Part shown: positions 55,901-64,000 of the stretch, piece by piece
Layout of the letters: every line of letters starts with the position of its first letter
Numbering within the stretch: position 1 is the first letter of the stretch
From: Verrucomicrobiota bacterium
Lineage (GTDB): Bacteria; Verrucomicrobiota; Verrucomicrobiia; Opitutales; Opitutaceae
Direction of reading: 5' to 3'
Length of the DNA stretch: 64,000 nt
NCBI GenBank assembly: GCA_026398135.1
Contig: JAPLTN010000109.1
Location: 1 to 64,000 of the forward strand
Notes under the pieces: generated by a model
Seen by the model: the letters and a program-made list of their open reading frames with translations, nothing else
Databases searched by the model: none
Told to the model about the DNA's origin: nothing
Translations under genes and position numbers: made by a program

Positions 55901-56007
55901 GGAGGGACTATGGCCGCAAAGGGCGGTCATCGGCGCAAGCGTCAACCCCAGCGCTTTTCCAACGCCGCAGACTTGCCCGCGGCAAGGCGGACGCGTAGCA
56001 AACGGTG

Positions 56008-56412
56008 ATGTCTGTCACCCCGTCAGCGGCCTTGGTCGCGTGTTTGTCGCTGATCGCGCTTACGGTGTGCGGAGGTTGCGCCAAAACCCGCCCCCCCGAG
56101 CGAGCTCAACTGGCGCGGGTAAGGTTTGAGAACCATACTGATTTACCGTGGAAGATAAGTTTGAGCGCCGGGCCCGGTGGAGTGGCCGAAGCAGGCTTGG
56201 CGGACAAGGCCCTTCGTTTGGCTCCGAGGGAAATTCGCGTGCTCGAAGTCGGGGCCGGTTCTTACCGCGTGCGGGCGCTTCCCGAGGACACGCATGCAAG
56301 CATAGATACCTGGGCGTTGGCTCCCGAGGGTGAAGCGGTACAACTGGGGGCCGGGCTCAGTTATGTCTGGCCGCTGGCCACCTTGCTTTCGGAAGGGGGG
56401 GCCGCGCGATGA
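56008..56412 (+). CDS. Putative lipoprotein, unknown family
   Basis: 134 aa from the ATG at 56008; a GTG three bases earlier is possible. The signal sequence ends in a lipobox-like TVCGGC near residue 24. The mature domain, ARVRFENHTDLPWKISLSAG and later LAPREIRVLEVGAGSYRVRA, looks like a small beta-sandwich. No family is recognised. Its stop overlaps the start of the next gene by four bases (ATGA), so it forms a two-gene unit with the large disordered membrane protein. Confidence 0.6.
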   Translation: MSVTPSAALVACLSLIALTVCGGCAKTRPPERAQLARVRFENHTDLPWKISLSAGPGGVAEAGLADKALRLAPREIRVLEVGAGSYRVRALPEDTHASIDTWALAPEGEAVQLGAGLSYVWPLATLLSEGGAAR

Positions 56413-58841
56413 GTCGCGAAGTCGTGGCCTGGCGGGCGGAGGATGCCGAGCACGCCGCCTTGCAAGTCGGCCGCCGACCAGTTCAGGCGCTTTGGCCTCT
56501 GTTGCGGCCGAATTTCCGGACCGTGTTTTTGGCCCCGCAACGCCGGGCAGGCAGTGGCGTGGTGGCCTGGCGTTGGCGGGGTGCGCAGACTCCACCGACG
56601 CCTGCCGCCGCCGATCTGGCCGGACTGCGCCGTCGGCTCGGCCATGCGCTGCAGGATCTCTCCGCCGAGCTGGATCACCGCGAGGGGGTGGTGGCGGGCG
56701 TGGGTTCGTGGGAGTTGCACGTCACGATGGAGAAACTCGTTGGCGCGCTTGCGCAGGCTTCCGATGCGCAGCTTGCGAGCCATGCGGTGCAGACCGAGAA
56801 CGGCTGGCTGATTCGGAGCTGGGGCTTTGCAAAGCCGGGCGCGGCTGAGATCGAGACCACTTCCGAAAATTCCGAAGCCGAGCCGGAGGATGCGGTCGCG
56901 CCCGAGCCTGATCCTGTATCCGCGATCAAGCCTGCGGAGCAGCGAGGCTGGTTGCCGCCCTTGATCTGGAGTGTGGGCGCGGCGGTTTTCGTCGGTGGGA
57001 TGTTTTTCGCTTACCGGAGCGGTTGGTTTACGCCTGCTGCGATTCGCGAGAAATCCGGAGGTGTGGCTTCGTCCGCAATTCAATCGACCGCGTCGTTTAA
57101 GTCCGCACCCGCGGCCAATCCAAGCGCACCGGAATCGTCGTCGCGCAGTACACCGGGGGGTGTGGGCGGAGTTATCGGATTAAAACCGATCCGGGCCGAG
57201 CTTGGTTTACCCGCGTCGCCACCGCTTTCGCTAACCAGTGGCTTAACACCCACGACCCAGGCGGGCAGCGCGGCGGCGGATTTACTCGCTCCAGCCGTCA
57301 TCCCGGGAGCCACGGTCGGCGGGATGAGGGGAGGGCCCGATGCGGCGGAGGCTCAGGCCGGTCCGGCCGGTACGCCCGCTGGCGCGGACGAGCCTGGTTC
57401 GCCGTCGTCGGAAAAGAAGGGTGCGGAGCCCCAGGATACGCCAGCGGAGGCCAGCGAAGCCCGGACGGGAAAGGGCAACGACGCGCAAACGGGAAACAAG
57501 CCCGAGGCATCGCCAAATCCGGACGCAAAGTCGCCGAGCCCGGACTCCAGCAAGCCGCAGTCCCAGTCGCCCGGAAAAACGGCGTCCGAGACCGCCGTGC
57601 CGCCTGCTGCGACCAAGAGTGCCGCAAAGCCCGAAATCGCAGCCAGGCATGCGGCTTCAGCTGCCAAGCCATCCGGAATGCCGCCAGCCGGCGCCACCAA
57701 AGAGGTCAAAGACGGGGCGGCTTCCAGCGAAGAAACCAAAGAGGAAACGCGTACGACGGTTGTGGTGCACGCTAACGAGCGGAAAACTCCGACGCCCGCG
57801 AGTCAGCCTGCCACTGCGGAAAAACCGAAAACTCCCGCCGAGCGTAACCGTAAACCGGAGAAGACCACGGCGTCTCGCGAGGAGGAGAAAACTCCGGAAC
57901 CCCCTACAAGCGCGCCCTCCGTTCCGGAAAACCTTTCCCGTGTCCGCGCCCAACCGGAAGCGCCGGAGGGACAGCCGACGCCGGTAAAAAAGGAAAAACC
58001 GGAAGCGTCCTCCCCATCCCTTCCGCAGCCCGAAAATTCGACGGCGCAAACGATGATCGAGAACGAAGGCGAACGAACTTCAGACGCCAGCGCGGTACGG
58101 GCGGCGGGCGGGGCGGAGTTGGCTCCGGCGCGAAGTCAGGCCGGCGAAGCAAGGTCTTGGGCTTATCACATAGGCGGGTGGCAACTCCGGCGGGTGCGCG
58201 ATGTGGTTTTGGCCACCGCGCCTCGACCGGAGGGCGATTCTGCCGCGGCTGCTGCGCTCGCGGCCGCGCGATCCCGGGCTTGGGAAGAGGCGCGCCGCCG
58301 GGTGCCGGCTATTTTTGAATCCCCGAAGACCCGCTCAGGTTGGTCCTTTGAACTCTCGCCGACGGCTTGGCCGGCGAGTTGGGTGTTGAGTGGCGGCGGG
58401 GCTGGCGTGACCACCGTGGCGGAGCGCGCAGGGGAGGCGCAGATTCAATGGCCGGATCTGTTACCCATTGATGCTCTGGAGGCCAGGCTGGTGCGCGCGG
58501 ATGGCGGCGAGATAGCCCGGTTAACGATTTCGGTGCTTGAGCGCACCATTCGCATAAAAGGATCGGCCGAACTGATCCGAGCGGTGCCGGTTTTTTCGAT
58601 ACAGGAGGCGGAAAGCGGTTCCGCGACCGGTAAAACTCCGGACGGTGCGGCGTTGGCCTGGCGCAGCCTGGAGCGGACCCGCTGGTCCGATACAAGTTGG
58701 ATTACGGAACGCGAGGGGAGGAGTTTGGGCGTGCGCTGCGTGCCCCAGGCCGGGACCGCGCCTGCGGTTAACGGTGGCACCCTCGGCGTGGTCGATAACG
58801 CAAGTGGATGGGCCTTGAGCGTTACCATCCGCGCCGAATAG
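56409..58841 (+). CDS. Large single-pass membrane protein with long disordered region
   Basis: 810 aa, not recognised. The N-terminal part (about 1-140) is a cytoplasmic-looking globular domain (LRRRLGHALQDLSAELDHRE, WELHVTMEKLVGALAQ). One membrane helix lies at about 181-203 (WLPPLIWSVGAAVFVGGMFF). Residues about 210-560 are Pro/Ala/Ser/Lys/Glu-rich and surely disordered. A C-terminal domain (about 565-810) is globular with beta-like segments (ARLTISVLERTIRIKG, GWALSVTIRA) outside the membrane. This topology resembles an anchored periplasm-spanning linker. It is translationally coupled to a lipoprotein gene, which hints at an envelope-spanning pair. Confidence 0.65.
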   Translation: MSREVVAWRAEDAEHAALQVGRRPVQALWPLLRPNFRTVFLAPQRRAGSGVVAWRWRGAQTPPTPAAADLAGLRRRLGHALQDLSAELDHREGVVAGVGSWELHVTMEKLVGALAQASDAQLASHAVQTENGWLIRSWGFAKPGAAEIETTSENSEAEPEDAVAPEPDPVSAIKPAEQRGWLPPLIWSVGAAVFVGGMFFAYRSGWFTPAAIREKSGGVASSAIQSTASFKSAPAANPSAPESSSRSTPGGVGGVIGLKPIRAELGLPASPPLSLTSGLTPTTQAGSAAADLLAPAVIPGATVGGMRGGPDAAEAQAGPAGTPAGADEPGSPSSEKKGAEPQDTPAEASEARTGKGNDAQTGNKPEASPNPDAKSPSPDSSKPQSQSPGKTASETAVPPAATKSAAKPEIAARHAASAAKPSGMPPAGATKEVKDGAASSEETKEETRTTVVVHANERKTPTPASQPATAEKPKTPAERNRKPEKTTASREEEKTPEPPTSAPSVPENLSRVRAQPEAPEGQPTPVKKEKPEASSPSLPQPENSTAQTMIENEGERTSDASAVRAAGGAELAPARSQAGEARSWAYHIGGWQLRRVRDVVLATAPRPEGDSAAAAALAAARSRAWEEARRRVPAIFESPKTRSGWSFELSPTAWPASWVLSGGGAGVTTVAERAGEAQIQWPDLLPIDALEARLVRADGGEIARLTISVLERTIRIKGSAELIRAVPVFSIQEAESGSATGKTPDGAALAWRSLERTRWSDTSWITEREGRSLGVRCVPQAGTAPAVNGGTLGVVDNASGWALSVTIRAE

Positions 58842-59249
58842 CGAGTCCATAAATGTTTATTTAGATTTACGCCTAAGAGCGTGAAAACATTAAGGGATTC
58901 CTCGCAACGTGTAGGAATCAATTTGTGCAATTTACCCTTAAACACTCGTTGCGCGACCCCCAAAAAAATCGGACGCCGCTATCGGGCTCCCGAGAGCGCT
59001 CATCCTCACTTCTATATCCTTGGGCTTCGGGCCATAGCGCGTGTGTCCGCAACCTCACGACAGATTGTTTTAGCATAACGACTGACCACCCTACTGTTAT
59101 TTGGCTCGATCACGTTGATCATCGCGCAAATCCCAAACGGGGCTGGCCGCTGTTTTTCGAATCACGAATGGGGCCAGATTGAGCGTTATTTGTGAATCAA
59201 TCAGCTTCCACTCACACAATTCGTGAAGACGCAATTTTTAAAGGAGTGC
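58842..59249. other. Intergenic region of lower GC
   Basis: About 410 bases with no supported gene. The open frames here (for example at 58925-59182) have no protein-like composition. No clear terminator or repeat was found. Confidence 0.4.
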
Positions 59250-59807
59250 TTAGCTGGCATCATTTTTTTTTAATATCCAGTTTGATATTGTGCAAGCCCG
59301 GCATGTGCCGAGAACATTTATCTTTACAGTAACCGTAAACTTTGATGCCTTCTTAATAAATATTGTTTGCGTCGGCCTGACTGCGTCCTCCGTCATACTT
59401 ACAGTATATTGCAGTTTGATCGGCTGCATACCGCGATCCGCATATTTGTTGATCGTCTTCTGTGTGACCAGGGGCAGTACTACTTTTAATCCTGAATACA
59501 AAGACTTTACGCTAATGTCATTGTAGCTTAGGTTTACGATTTCACTTTCATATGTTCCGGTGTTGCCCGGGGCGGCTTTATAAAAGGTGATTGTTACTTG
59601 GGAACTTAAATCCACACTTTCTCCGGTAAAGGCGGGGGGCCTGCTTAACTTGATTTTCATCAGGTGCTGCCCCAAACTGTTTTTGCCTGCATAGGCAGCA
59701 GTCAGTGAAGCATCATTTGATGCAGCGGTATAGGCGTAAGCTGCGAAGTTGAATGCAAAGGTTAGGATTAGGGTCAGGACTAACCTGACGGAACTTATGA
59801 TGCTCAT
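59250..59807 (-). CDS. Exported orphan protein, low GC
   Basis: 185 aa with a signal peptide (VRLVLTLILTFAFNFAAYAY). The mature protein is Ser/Thr/Lys-rich with alternating hydrophobics suggestive of a beta-sandwich: SSQVTITFYKAAPGN, SIKL-like VVLPLVTQKTINKY, KFTVTVKINVLGTC. Two cysteines near the end (GTCRACTI) could form a disulphide or metal site. GC content is clearly below the neighbours, and about 400 bases of AT-richer gap lie on each side, so transfer is likely. No family is recognised. Confidence 0.6.
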   Translation of the reverse strand: MSIISSVRLVLTLILTFAFNFAAYAYTAASNDASLTAAYAGKNSLGQHLMKIKLSRPPAFTGESVDLSSQVTITFYKAAPGNTGTYESEIVNLSYNDISVKSLYSGLKVVLPLVTQKTINKYADRGMQPIKLQYTVSMTEDAVRPTQTIFIKKASKFTVTVKINVLGTCRACTISNWILKKNDAS

Positions 59808-60249
59808 TTATTTTAGGATGATTTTTCTAGTTTTGATTTTGGTTTTAGGCTCTCGCACACGTTAAGTTTATTTCCGTTAATGGTAATTAACTTGCTTTAC
59901 TGATAAACTTATCGTGCGGGCGACATATCCTAACCAAGTGTAATCGGCGCCACAAAAGCAAGCGACCGGGGTTGTTTTTTTCAAATACGTGAATCTAACA
60001 CAACTCCGTCAAGTGCCTTGAATAGGTAAAAGAGTGTGGTCAGGGTGCGACGCAATGATGACAGCGCGGCAAATCATTAAAATCCCAAAAGGGTCTGTGA
60101 AATCCCATAAAATAAGTAACAAAGGCAATTCCTGAATTCATTTTTGCCTGTGCTTGGGTTGCGTGGCTCCGCGACAAAGCCGCAGGCAAGAATGCTTGGG
60201 TCACCACCGGAGCTGACATCACTTTGGCTTACACCGCCGCGAGGACGGG
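59808..60249. other. Intergenic region with a palindromic repeat
   Basis: About 440 bases without a supported gene. At about 60147-60195 an inverted repeat TTGCCTGTGCTT / AAGCCGCAGGCAA is followed by GAATGC, resembling the dispersed element at 39279. The remainder is AT-rich and featureless. Confidence 0.45.
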
Positions 60250-60456
60250 TCAGTTTTTTTTGCGGCCGAAAAAGAAAAAGAAATACGTGCCCAGAGCGGC
60301 CAGCAGCACCAGCCACCAGAGGTAGCGCAGCTCGCGCGCGGCGAGTTCGGTGAAGGCCAGGACGCGCGGAAACAGCAGGCAAAGGGCGAGGATTAACAGG
60401 GCGACGGCGACGCCGGCCAGCAGTCGCGGTAGCTTGGAGGGCGTGACGTTGCGCAT
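60250..60456 (-). CDS. Small membrane protein (68 aa)
   Basis: Two hydrophobic helices (LLAGVAVALLILALCLLFPR and LWWLVLLAALGTYFFFFF) with a short loop, ending in GRKKN. No family is recognised. It follows the SPFH gene by 28 bases on the same strand, so it is probably co-transcribed and might be a small partner of that membrane protein. Confidence 0.55.
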   Translation of the reverse strand: MRNVTPSKLPRLLAGVAVALLILALCLLFPRVLAFTELAARELRYLWWLVLLAALGTYFFFFFGRKKN

Positions 60457-60484
60457 AACTCGAAAGCCGGATGCGGAAGACCGT

Positions 60485-61318
60485 TTAGCGTTTGGCGGCG
60501 GGTGCGGAAGGCAGGGTGTTCAGCGGCAGGATGAAGTTGGTGCCGGAGTTTTCTCCGCCCGCGCCGCCACCGATCACGAGCGGGGAGCGGCCGTCCCATT
60601 TTTCTACAATCTGAAGTTGGATAAGTCCTGGGGTGTCGCGCAGGGCCTCGCCGCGAATGCGGATGGCCTCGGCTTCGCCTTTGGCGCGGATGATGGCGGT
60701 GTCGGCTTCGATCTGGGATTTTTGCTGGGTGAAGCGGGCTTTGGCGGCTTCCTGCTCCTGCACCATTTTGGACTCGATGGCGGCTTCGAGCTCCTTGGAG
60801 AGAGTGATGTTTTCCAGCACGATATCCTCGATAATCAGGAGGTCTTTGATTTTTTCGCGGGCAGAGTGAAGGGCGCGGCTCTTGATTTCTTCGCGCTTTT
60901 TCACGATTTGCTCGGCGCTTTGCAGGGCGGTGACTTCTTTGAGCGCTTCCTGCACGCGGGGGGCGACGAGGCTGTCAAAGGGGTCGCCGGCGTATTCCTG
61001 ATAAATCTTCACCACCGAGGCTTCGGGGATGCGAAAGAGGACGCGCAGCTGGACGTTTACCTGTTGAAGGTCGGCGGAGTAACACTCGGCGGGCAGGTCG
61101 CGCGTCTGCTGACGGATCTTAACTGGCAGAACATGCGAGATAAAGGGAGACTTGGTGCCAAAGCCCTCAAGCAACGGGGCAGGCGAAACCTTGCCCAAGG
61201 TTATCATGACGCCGCGGGTGCCGGGCTCGACCACGTAGGTGGCCTGCGAGGCGGCGATTACCAGAACCAGTATTAGGAGGACGCTGCCGATCAACTTGCC
61301 CAGTGCGGAGGGTTGCAT
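60485..61318 (-). CDS. SPFH/prohibitin-family membrane protein (HflC-like)
   Basis: 277 aa from the ATG at 61318 (MQPSALGKLIGSVLLILVLV); an ATG at 61405 would add 29 residues. One N-terminal helix is followed by an SPFH domain (YVVEPGTRGVMITLGKVSPA, ADLQQVNVQLRVLFRIPEAS) and a long coiled region (IESKMVQEQEAAKARFTQQK, AKGEAEAIRIRGEAL). Such proteins form ring-like membrane scaffolds and often modulate the FtsH protease. The upstream ATG shares its bases with the start of the divergent NYN gene. Confidence 0.88.
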   Translation of the reverse strand: MQPSALGKLIGSVLLILVLVIAASQATYVVEPGTRGVMITLGKVSPAPLLEGFGTKSPFISHVLPVKIRQQTRDLPAECYSADLQQVNVQLRVLFRIPEASVVKIYQEYAGDPFDSLVAPRVQEALKEVTALQSAEQIVKKREEIKSRALHSAREKIKDLLIIEDIVLENITLSKELEAAIESKMVQEQEAAKARFTQQKSQIEADTAIIRAKGEAEAIRIRGEALRDTPGLIQLQIVEKWDGRSPLVIGGGAGGENSGTNFILPLNTLPSAPAAKR

Positions 61319-61403
61319 GGCCGCGAGCAAGCGCCGGGCGCGAAGGAGCGCAAGCGCATCCGGCTTGCCGCGATGCGCGGGCTGGGCAGGAATGGGATGA
61401 GTC

Positions 61404-61886
61404 ATGCCGACGCCTGCCACGCATCTCCTGGTCGATGGATCCAATGTCCTTCAGGCTTGGCCCGATACGCGGGCGCTGGCACGGCGCGACCGGGAGGCGG
61501 CCAAGGCGCTCTTGCTGCGCACCGTGGCGGTGTTGCACGATTTTTCCGGTTGGCGGGTCACGGTGGTTTTTGATGGGCGGGGAGACGAGTTGAACATCGA
61601 AGCCATCGGGGGCGCGGCGGATTTCGCCTGTCTGCACACTCCGGCGGGCGCTACGGCGGATGATATCATCGAACAACTCGTGGGCCGTGCGGCCGAGCCG
61701 TCGCGCTGTTTGGTGGCCACGGCGGATCGGGCGGAGCGCGCCACGGTGGAGGCGGCCGGAGCGGCCTCGTGCGACCCCGAGGAACTGGCGAGCCGCATCT
61801 CGGCGGCGAGCGCTCAGCAAGCGCGTACGGTGGCGCGAAAAAACGACGGGGCCGAGCGGGCTTGGCGCCAGGGAGGCAAGGCGTGA
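61404..61886 (+). CDS. NYN-domain (YacP-like) ribonuclease-related protein
   Basis: 160 aa. The NYN/PIN-like fold begins THLLVDGSNVLQAWPDTRAL, with the first catalytic aspartate, and continues LHDFSGWRVTVVFDGRGDEL, GATADDIIEQLVGRAAEPSR and LVATADRAERATVEAAGA, supplying further acids. YacP (Rae1) in Bacillus is a ribosome-associated endoribonuclease; membership here is by fold motif. The stop overlaps the next start (GTGA), so it is coupled to the DUF2851 gene. Confidence 0.82.
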   Translation: MPTPATHLLVDGSNVLQAWPDTRALARRDREAAKALLLRTVAVLHDFSGWRVTVVFDGRGDELNIEAIGGAADFACLHTPAGATADDIIEQLVGRAAEPSRCLVATADRAERATVEAAGAASCDPEELASRISAASAQQARTVARKNDGAERAWRQGGKA

Positions 61887-63136
61887 GCGCCGGGCGTAAA
61901 GACGAGGCGGTGGCGGAAATGGCCGGGCTGCATGGTGCGTTCTCGTTTCCCGAACACCTGCTGCAACGCATCTGGCTGCGCGGCGATTTTGACCAACGCG
62001 CGCTGCGTTTGCGCGATGGCCGCAAGGTGACGCTGCGTTTTCGCGGACGGTGGAACCGGCTGGCGGGGCCGGATTTTTCCGGGGCGGAGCTTTTGTTCGG
62101 CGACAGTGAGACGCGCGAGCTGGTGCGCGGGGCGGTGGAGGTGCATCTGCGCGCGGTCGATTGGGACCGGCACGGCCACGCCCTGGATCCGGCCTATGAC
62201 GCGGTGGTGTTGCACGTGGTGCTTTTCCCCTCGATGCGGGAATGGACGGAGGGGGCCGGGGGACGGCGGATTCCGATCTTGGAGTTGTTGCCCCTGCTTG
62301 AAAGGGATTTGGAAGCCTATGCGGAGGATGCGGCGGTGGAAGCGATCGCGGGACGTCCTTACAGTCATTTACGTGAAGTTTTAGGCGGTGTGACGCCGGA
62401 AAAACTACAAGCGGAGGTGCGCCAGTATGCGTCGCGCCGCTGGCAGGCCAAAGTGCACATCGCCCGGGCGCGCATCGAGCGTTTGGGGTGGGCGGAGGCG
62501 TGTCATCAGGCGACTCTGGAGGTGCTTGGTTACCGGCCCAATCGAGTTCCGATGCTGGCCGTGGCCGAAGCTTGGGGGCTGGCGCGCTGGCAGGCGGGCG
62601 AAGTGGATATCGAGGCGGTTTACGCGGCCCAAGCGGAAGGGTGGCGAATAAACGGAGTGCGTCCGGCCAATCATCCCCGGGTGCGACTCGCGCAATACGC
62701 ACGCTGGGTCGGGGCGAATCCGGATTGGCCTGAGGCGCTGGAGCGGTTGAGCGAGAGTTGGCTAGGCGATGAGGGTGGAGCGGAAACCGTTCGTGTGCAT
62801 CGCAAAATGCTGCGGCTGAGCTTTAAGCGCGTGGAACTGGCGCGGGAAGTTTGCGGCGGGGCTTTGACGGGCACGCGGTTGGATACCTGGGTTTGCGATG
62901 CGGCACTGCCCTTGCTCGCGGCGCGGGCGGCGGCGGCGGGTGAGGCCGACCTGGTTGCGCTCTATGAGGTGCATTGGCAGGCGTGGTTTCCGGGCGATGC
63001 GCCGGCCGAGTTGGTGCATTTGATGAGGGAGTTTGGCCTGGCGGGCATACGAGGTGAACCGGTGGGGCAGGGGAGTTTACAGGGCTTGCTAGGTTGGTTG
63101 GCCGTGCTCGCGAATCCGGTTGGGCGCGGGGCTTGA
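61883..63136 (+). CDS. DUF2851-family protein
   Basis: 417 aa from a GTG at 61883 that overlaps the previous stop; an ATG at 61919 would drop 12 residues. The conserved start [20 protein letters not shown], then [40 protein letters not shown] and [10 protein letters not shown] match the DUF2851 pattern. The C-terminal part has [20 protein letters not shown]. The family has no assigned function; the acidic/His-rich N-terminal segment could suit a nuclease-like fold. Confidence 0.75.
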   Translation: MSAGRKDEAVAEMAGLHGAFSFPEHLLQRIWLRGDFDQRALRLRDGRKVTLRFRGRWNRLAGPDFSGAELLFGDSETRELVRGAVEVHLRAVDWDRHGHALDPAYDAVVLHVVLFPSMREWTEGAGGRRIPILELLPLLERDLEAYAEDAAVEAIAGRPYSHLREVLGGVTPEKLQAEVRQYASRRWQAKVHIARARIERLGWAEACHQATLEVLGYRPNRVPMLAVAEAWGLARWQAGEVDIEAVYAAQAEGWRINGVRPANHPRVRLAQYARWVGANPDWPEALERLSESWLGDEGGAETVRVHRKMLRLSFKRVELAREVCGGALTGTRLDTWVCDAALPLLAARAAAAGEADLVALYEVHWQAWFPGDAPAELVHLMREFGLAGIRGEPVGQGSLQGLLGWLAVLANPVGRGA

Positions 63137-63161
63137 CAGGGTTTTACCCCGTTCGCTTACT
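63133..63161 (+). promoter_or_regulatory. Candidate nusA promoter
   Basis: TTGACA at 63133-63138 overlaps the stop codon of the upstream gene; 17 bases later CTTACT is a weak -10. A strong terminator then stands between this site and nusA, so if active it would be attenuated. Confidence 0.3.
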
Positions 63162-63190
63162 GCTGGATTCTATCACAGTTCACTTTCCAA

Positions 63191-63220
63191 AAAGTGGGCC
63201 TTCCGGCCCGCTTTTTTTTT
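63191..63220 (+). terminator. Terminator upstream of nusA
   Basis: AGTGGGCC / GGCCCGCT stem with a four-base TTCC loop followed by nine T. It ends the upstream operon 22 bases before the nusA start. Confidence 0.85.
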
Positions 63221-63242
63221 CCCCAACACCAACGATTTTCAC

Positions 63243-64000
63243 ATGAGCCAAGAAATTCTCGCCGTCCTCGAATACATGGAGAAGGAGCGTGGCATCGCGC
63301 GCGCCGATATGATTTCGGCAATCGTAAATGCCATCAAAGCCGCAGCCTTGAAAGGCGTTAACTCCGGTCAGGACTTAAAGATCGAGATCAGCCCGAAGAA
63401 CGGCCAGCTCAAGGCTTGGGCGATCATGCGGGTGGTCGATTCGGTGAGCGACCCCAAGGTCGAGATGCATGTCGAGAAAGCCCAGGCGGTGCGCGCGGGC
63501 GCTCAGATCGGCGAAGTCGTGGAGAAGGAAATCAACCCCTCCGAGCTTGGCCGAATCGCGGCTCAGACCGCTCGTCAGGCCGTGATGCAGAAGTTGCGTC
63601 AATTTGAGAAGGACCGCATTTACGACGACTACAAGGATAGCGTCGGCAACATTGTGACCGGCACCGTCCGTCGTCGTGAGCGCAACGACATCTACATCGA
63701 TCTTGGCAAATCCGAAGCCGTCCTGCCCGGTCGCGAACAAGTGCCCGGCGAGGAATATCAACCCGGCGACCGCATTCGCGCCTTGTTGCTCGCCATCGAG
63801 AGCACGCCCCGCGGCCCCGAGCTCATCCTGAGCCGCGCCAGTCCGAAGTTCGTTCGGCGTTTGTTTGAAGTGGAAGTCGGAGAAATCGCCGACGGCACGG
63901 TCAAAATCGAAGCCTTCGCCCGCGAGCCCGGTTACCGCACCAAGATCGCCGTAACCAGCACCGATCCCAAAGTCGATCCGGTGGGCGCGTGCGTGGGCGC
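63243..64000 (+). CDS. nusA: Transcription termination/antitermination protein NusA (5' part)
   Basis: 252 codons are visible from the ATG at 63243; the gene runs off the window. N-terminal domain: [35 protein letters not shown] and [20 protein letters not shown]. The S1 domain follows ([40 protein letters not shown]) and KH1 begins with [20 protein letters not shown]. NusA binds RNA polymerase and modulates pausing and termination. Confidence 0.96.
   Translation, partial: MSQEILAVLEYMEKERGIARADMISAIVNAIKAAALKGVNSGQDLKIEISPKNGQLKAWAIMRVVDSVSDPKVEMHVEKAQAVRAGAQIGEVVEKEINPSELGRIAAQTARQAVMQKLRQFEKDRIYDDYKDSVGNIVTGTVRRRERNDIYIDLGKSEAVLPGREQVPGEEYQPGDRIRALLLAIESTPRGPELILSRASPKFVRRLFEVEVGEIADGTVKIEAFAREPGYRTKIAVTSTDPKVDPVGACVG

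Noticed and set aside
58925-59182. 85-codon plus-strand open frame
   Set aside because: No signal, motif or codon bias; it lies in an AT-richer gap and looks like chance.

Overview
The window is GC-rich bacterial chromosome with densely packed housekeeping genes. Several features together suggest a verrucomicrobium, probably of the Opitutales type: a long (636 aa) PurF next to a single-chain PurL and PurM, a fused SecDF with YajC, the zinc-independent L36/L31 pair, a secreted protein with DPDGD-type repeats, and many small palindromic repeats. This placement is inferred from gene content; no rRNA gene is present to confirm it.

Layout. 1-9.5 kb: the N-terminal part of a secreted protein, a tiny Cys-rich exported protein, an aminotransferase with an Lrp/AsnC regulator, molybdate transport (modAB, no modC), scpB-pheA, and rplU-rpmA. 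9.6-14.7 kb: proS, clpS and an overlapping ClpS-linked gene, a zinc-ribbon membrane protein, and a sigma-70 factor. 14.7-18 kb: a stress-like group with an orphan NarL-type regulator, a triple-BON periplasmic protein and a double PRC-barrel protein.

18-23.6 kb is the accessory region. It holds a BrnT/BrnA pair and a PIN/Phd pair, with copies of one diverged direct repeat on either side. Next comes a restriction-modification operon: a fused double adenine methyltransferase, then a nuclease whose two winged-helix-like modules precede a PD-(D/E)xK-like core. I read it as a possible FokI-like (type IIS) system. Base composition drops sharply in the middle of the methyltransferase gene, exactly between its two catalytic domains.

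23.6-31.2 kb is the purine cluster purL (minus) facing purF-purM (plus). purL is remarkable: its frame runs through two copies of a palindromic repeat of the kind usually seen between genes, and through two further short repeat-like tracts, so the enzyme carries repeat-encoded peptides at loop positions. 31.2-43 kb holds a Nif3-like protein, dCMP deaminase, YqgE, L36-L31, a HAD phosphatase, a UAP1-like pyrophosphorylase with a phospho-sugar mutase, and chemosensory cheW/cheA/HDOD. 43-56 kb holds rpsO-pnp, a phosphoesterase, recJ, yajC-secDF, speA, rsmA and trpC. 56-64 kb holds an unrecognised lipoprotein plus giant disordered membrane protein operon, a low-GC exported orphan, an SPFH protein, a NYN-domain protein, a DUF2851 protein and the start of nusA.

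No rRNA, tRNA, CRISPR array, intact insertion sequence or prophage was seen.
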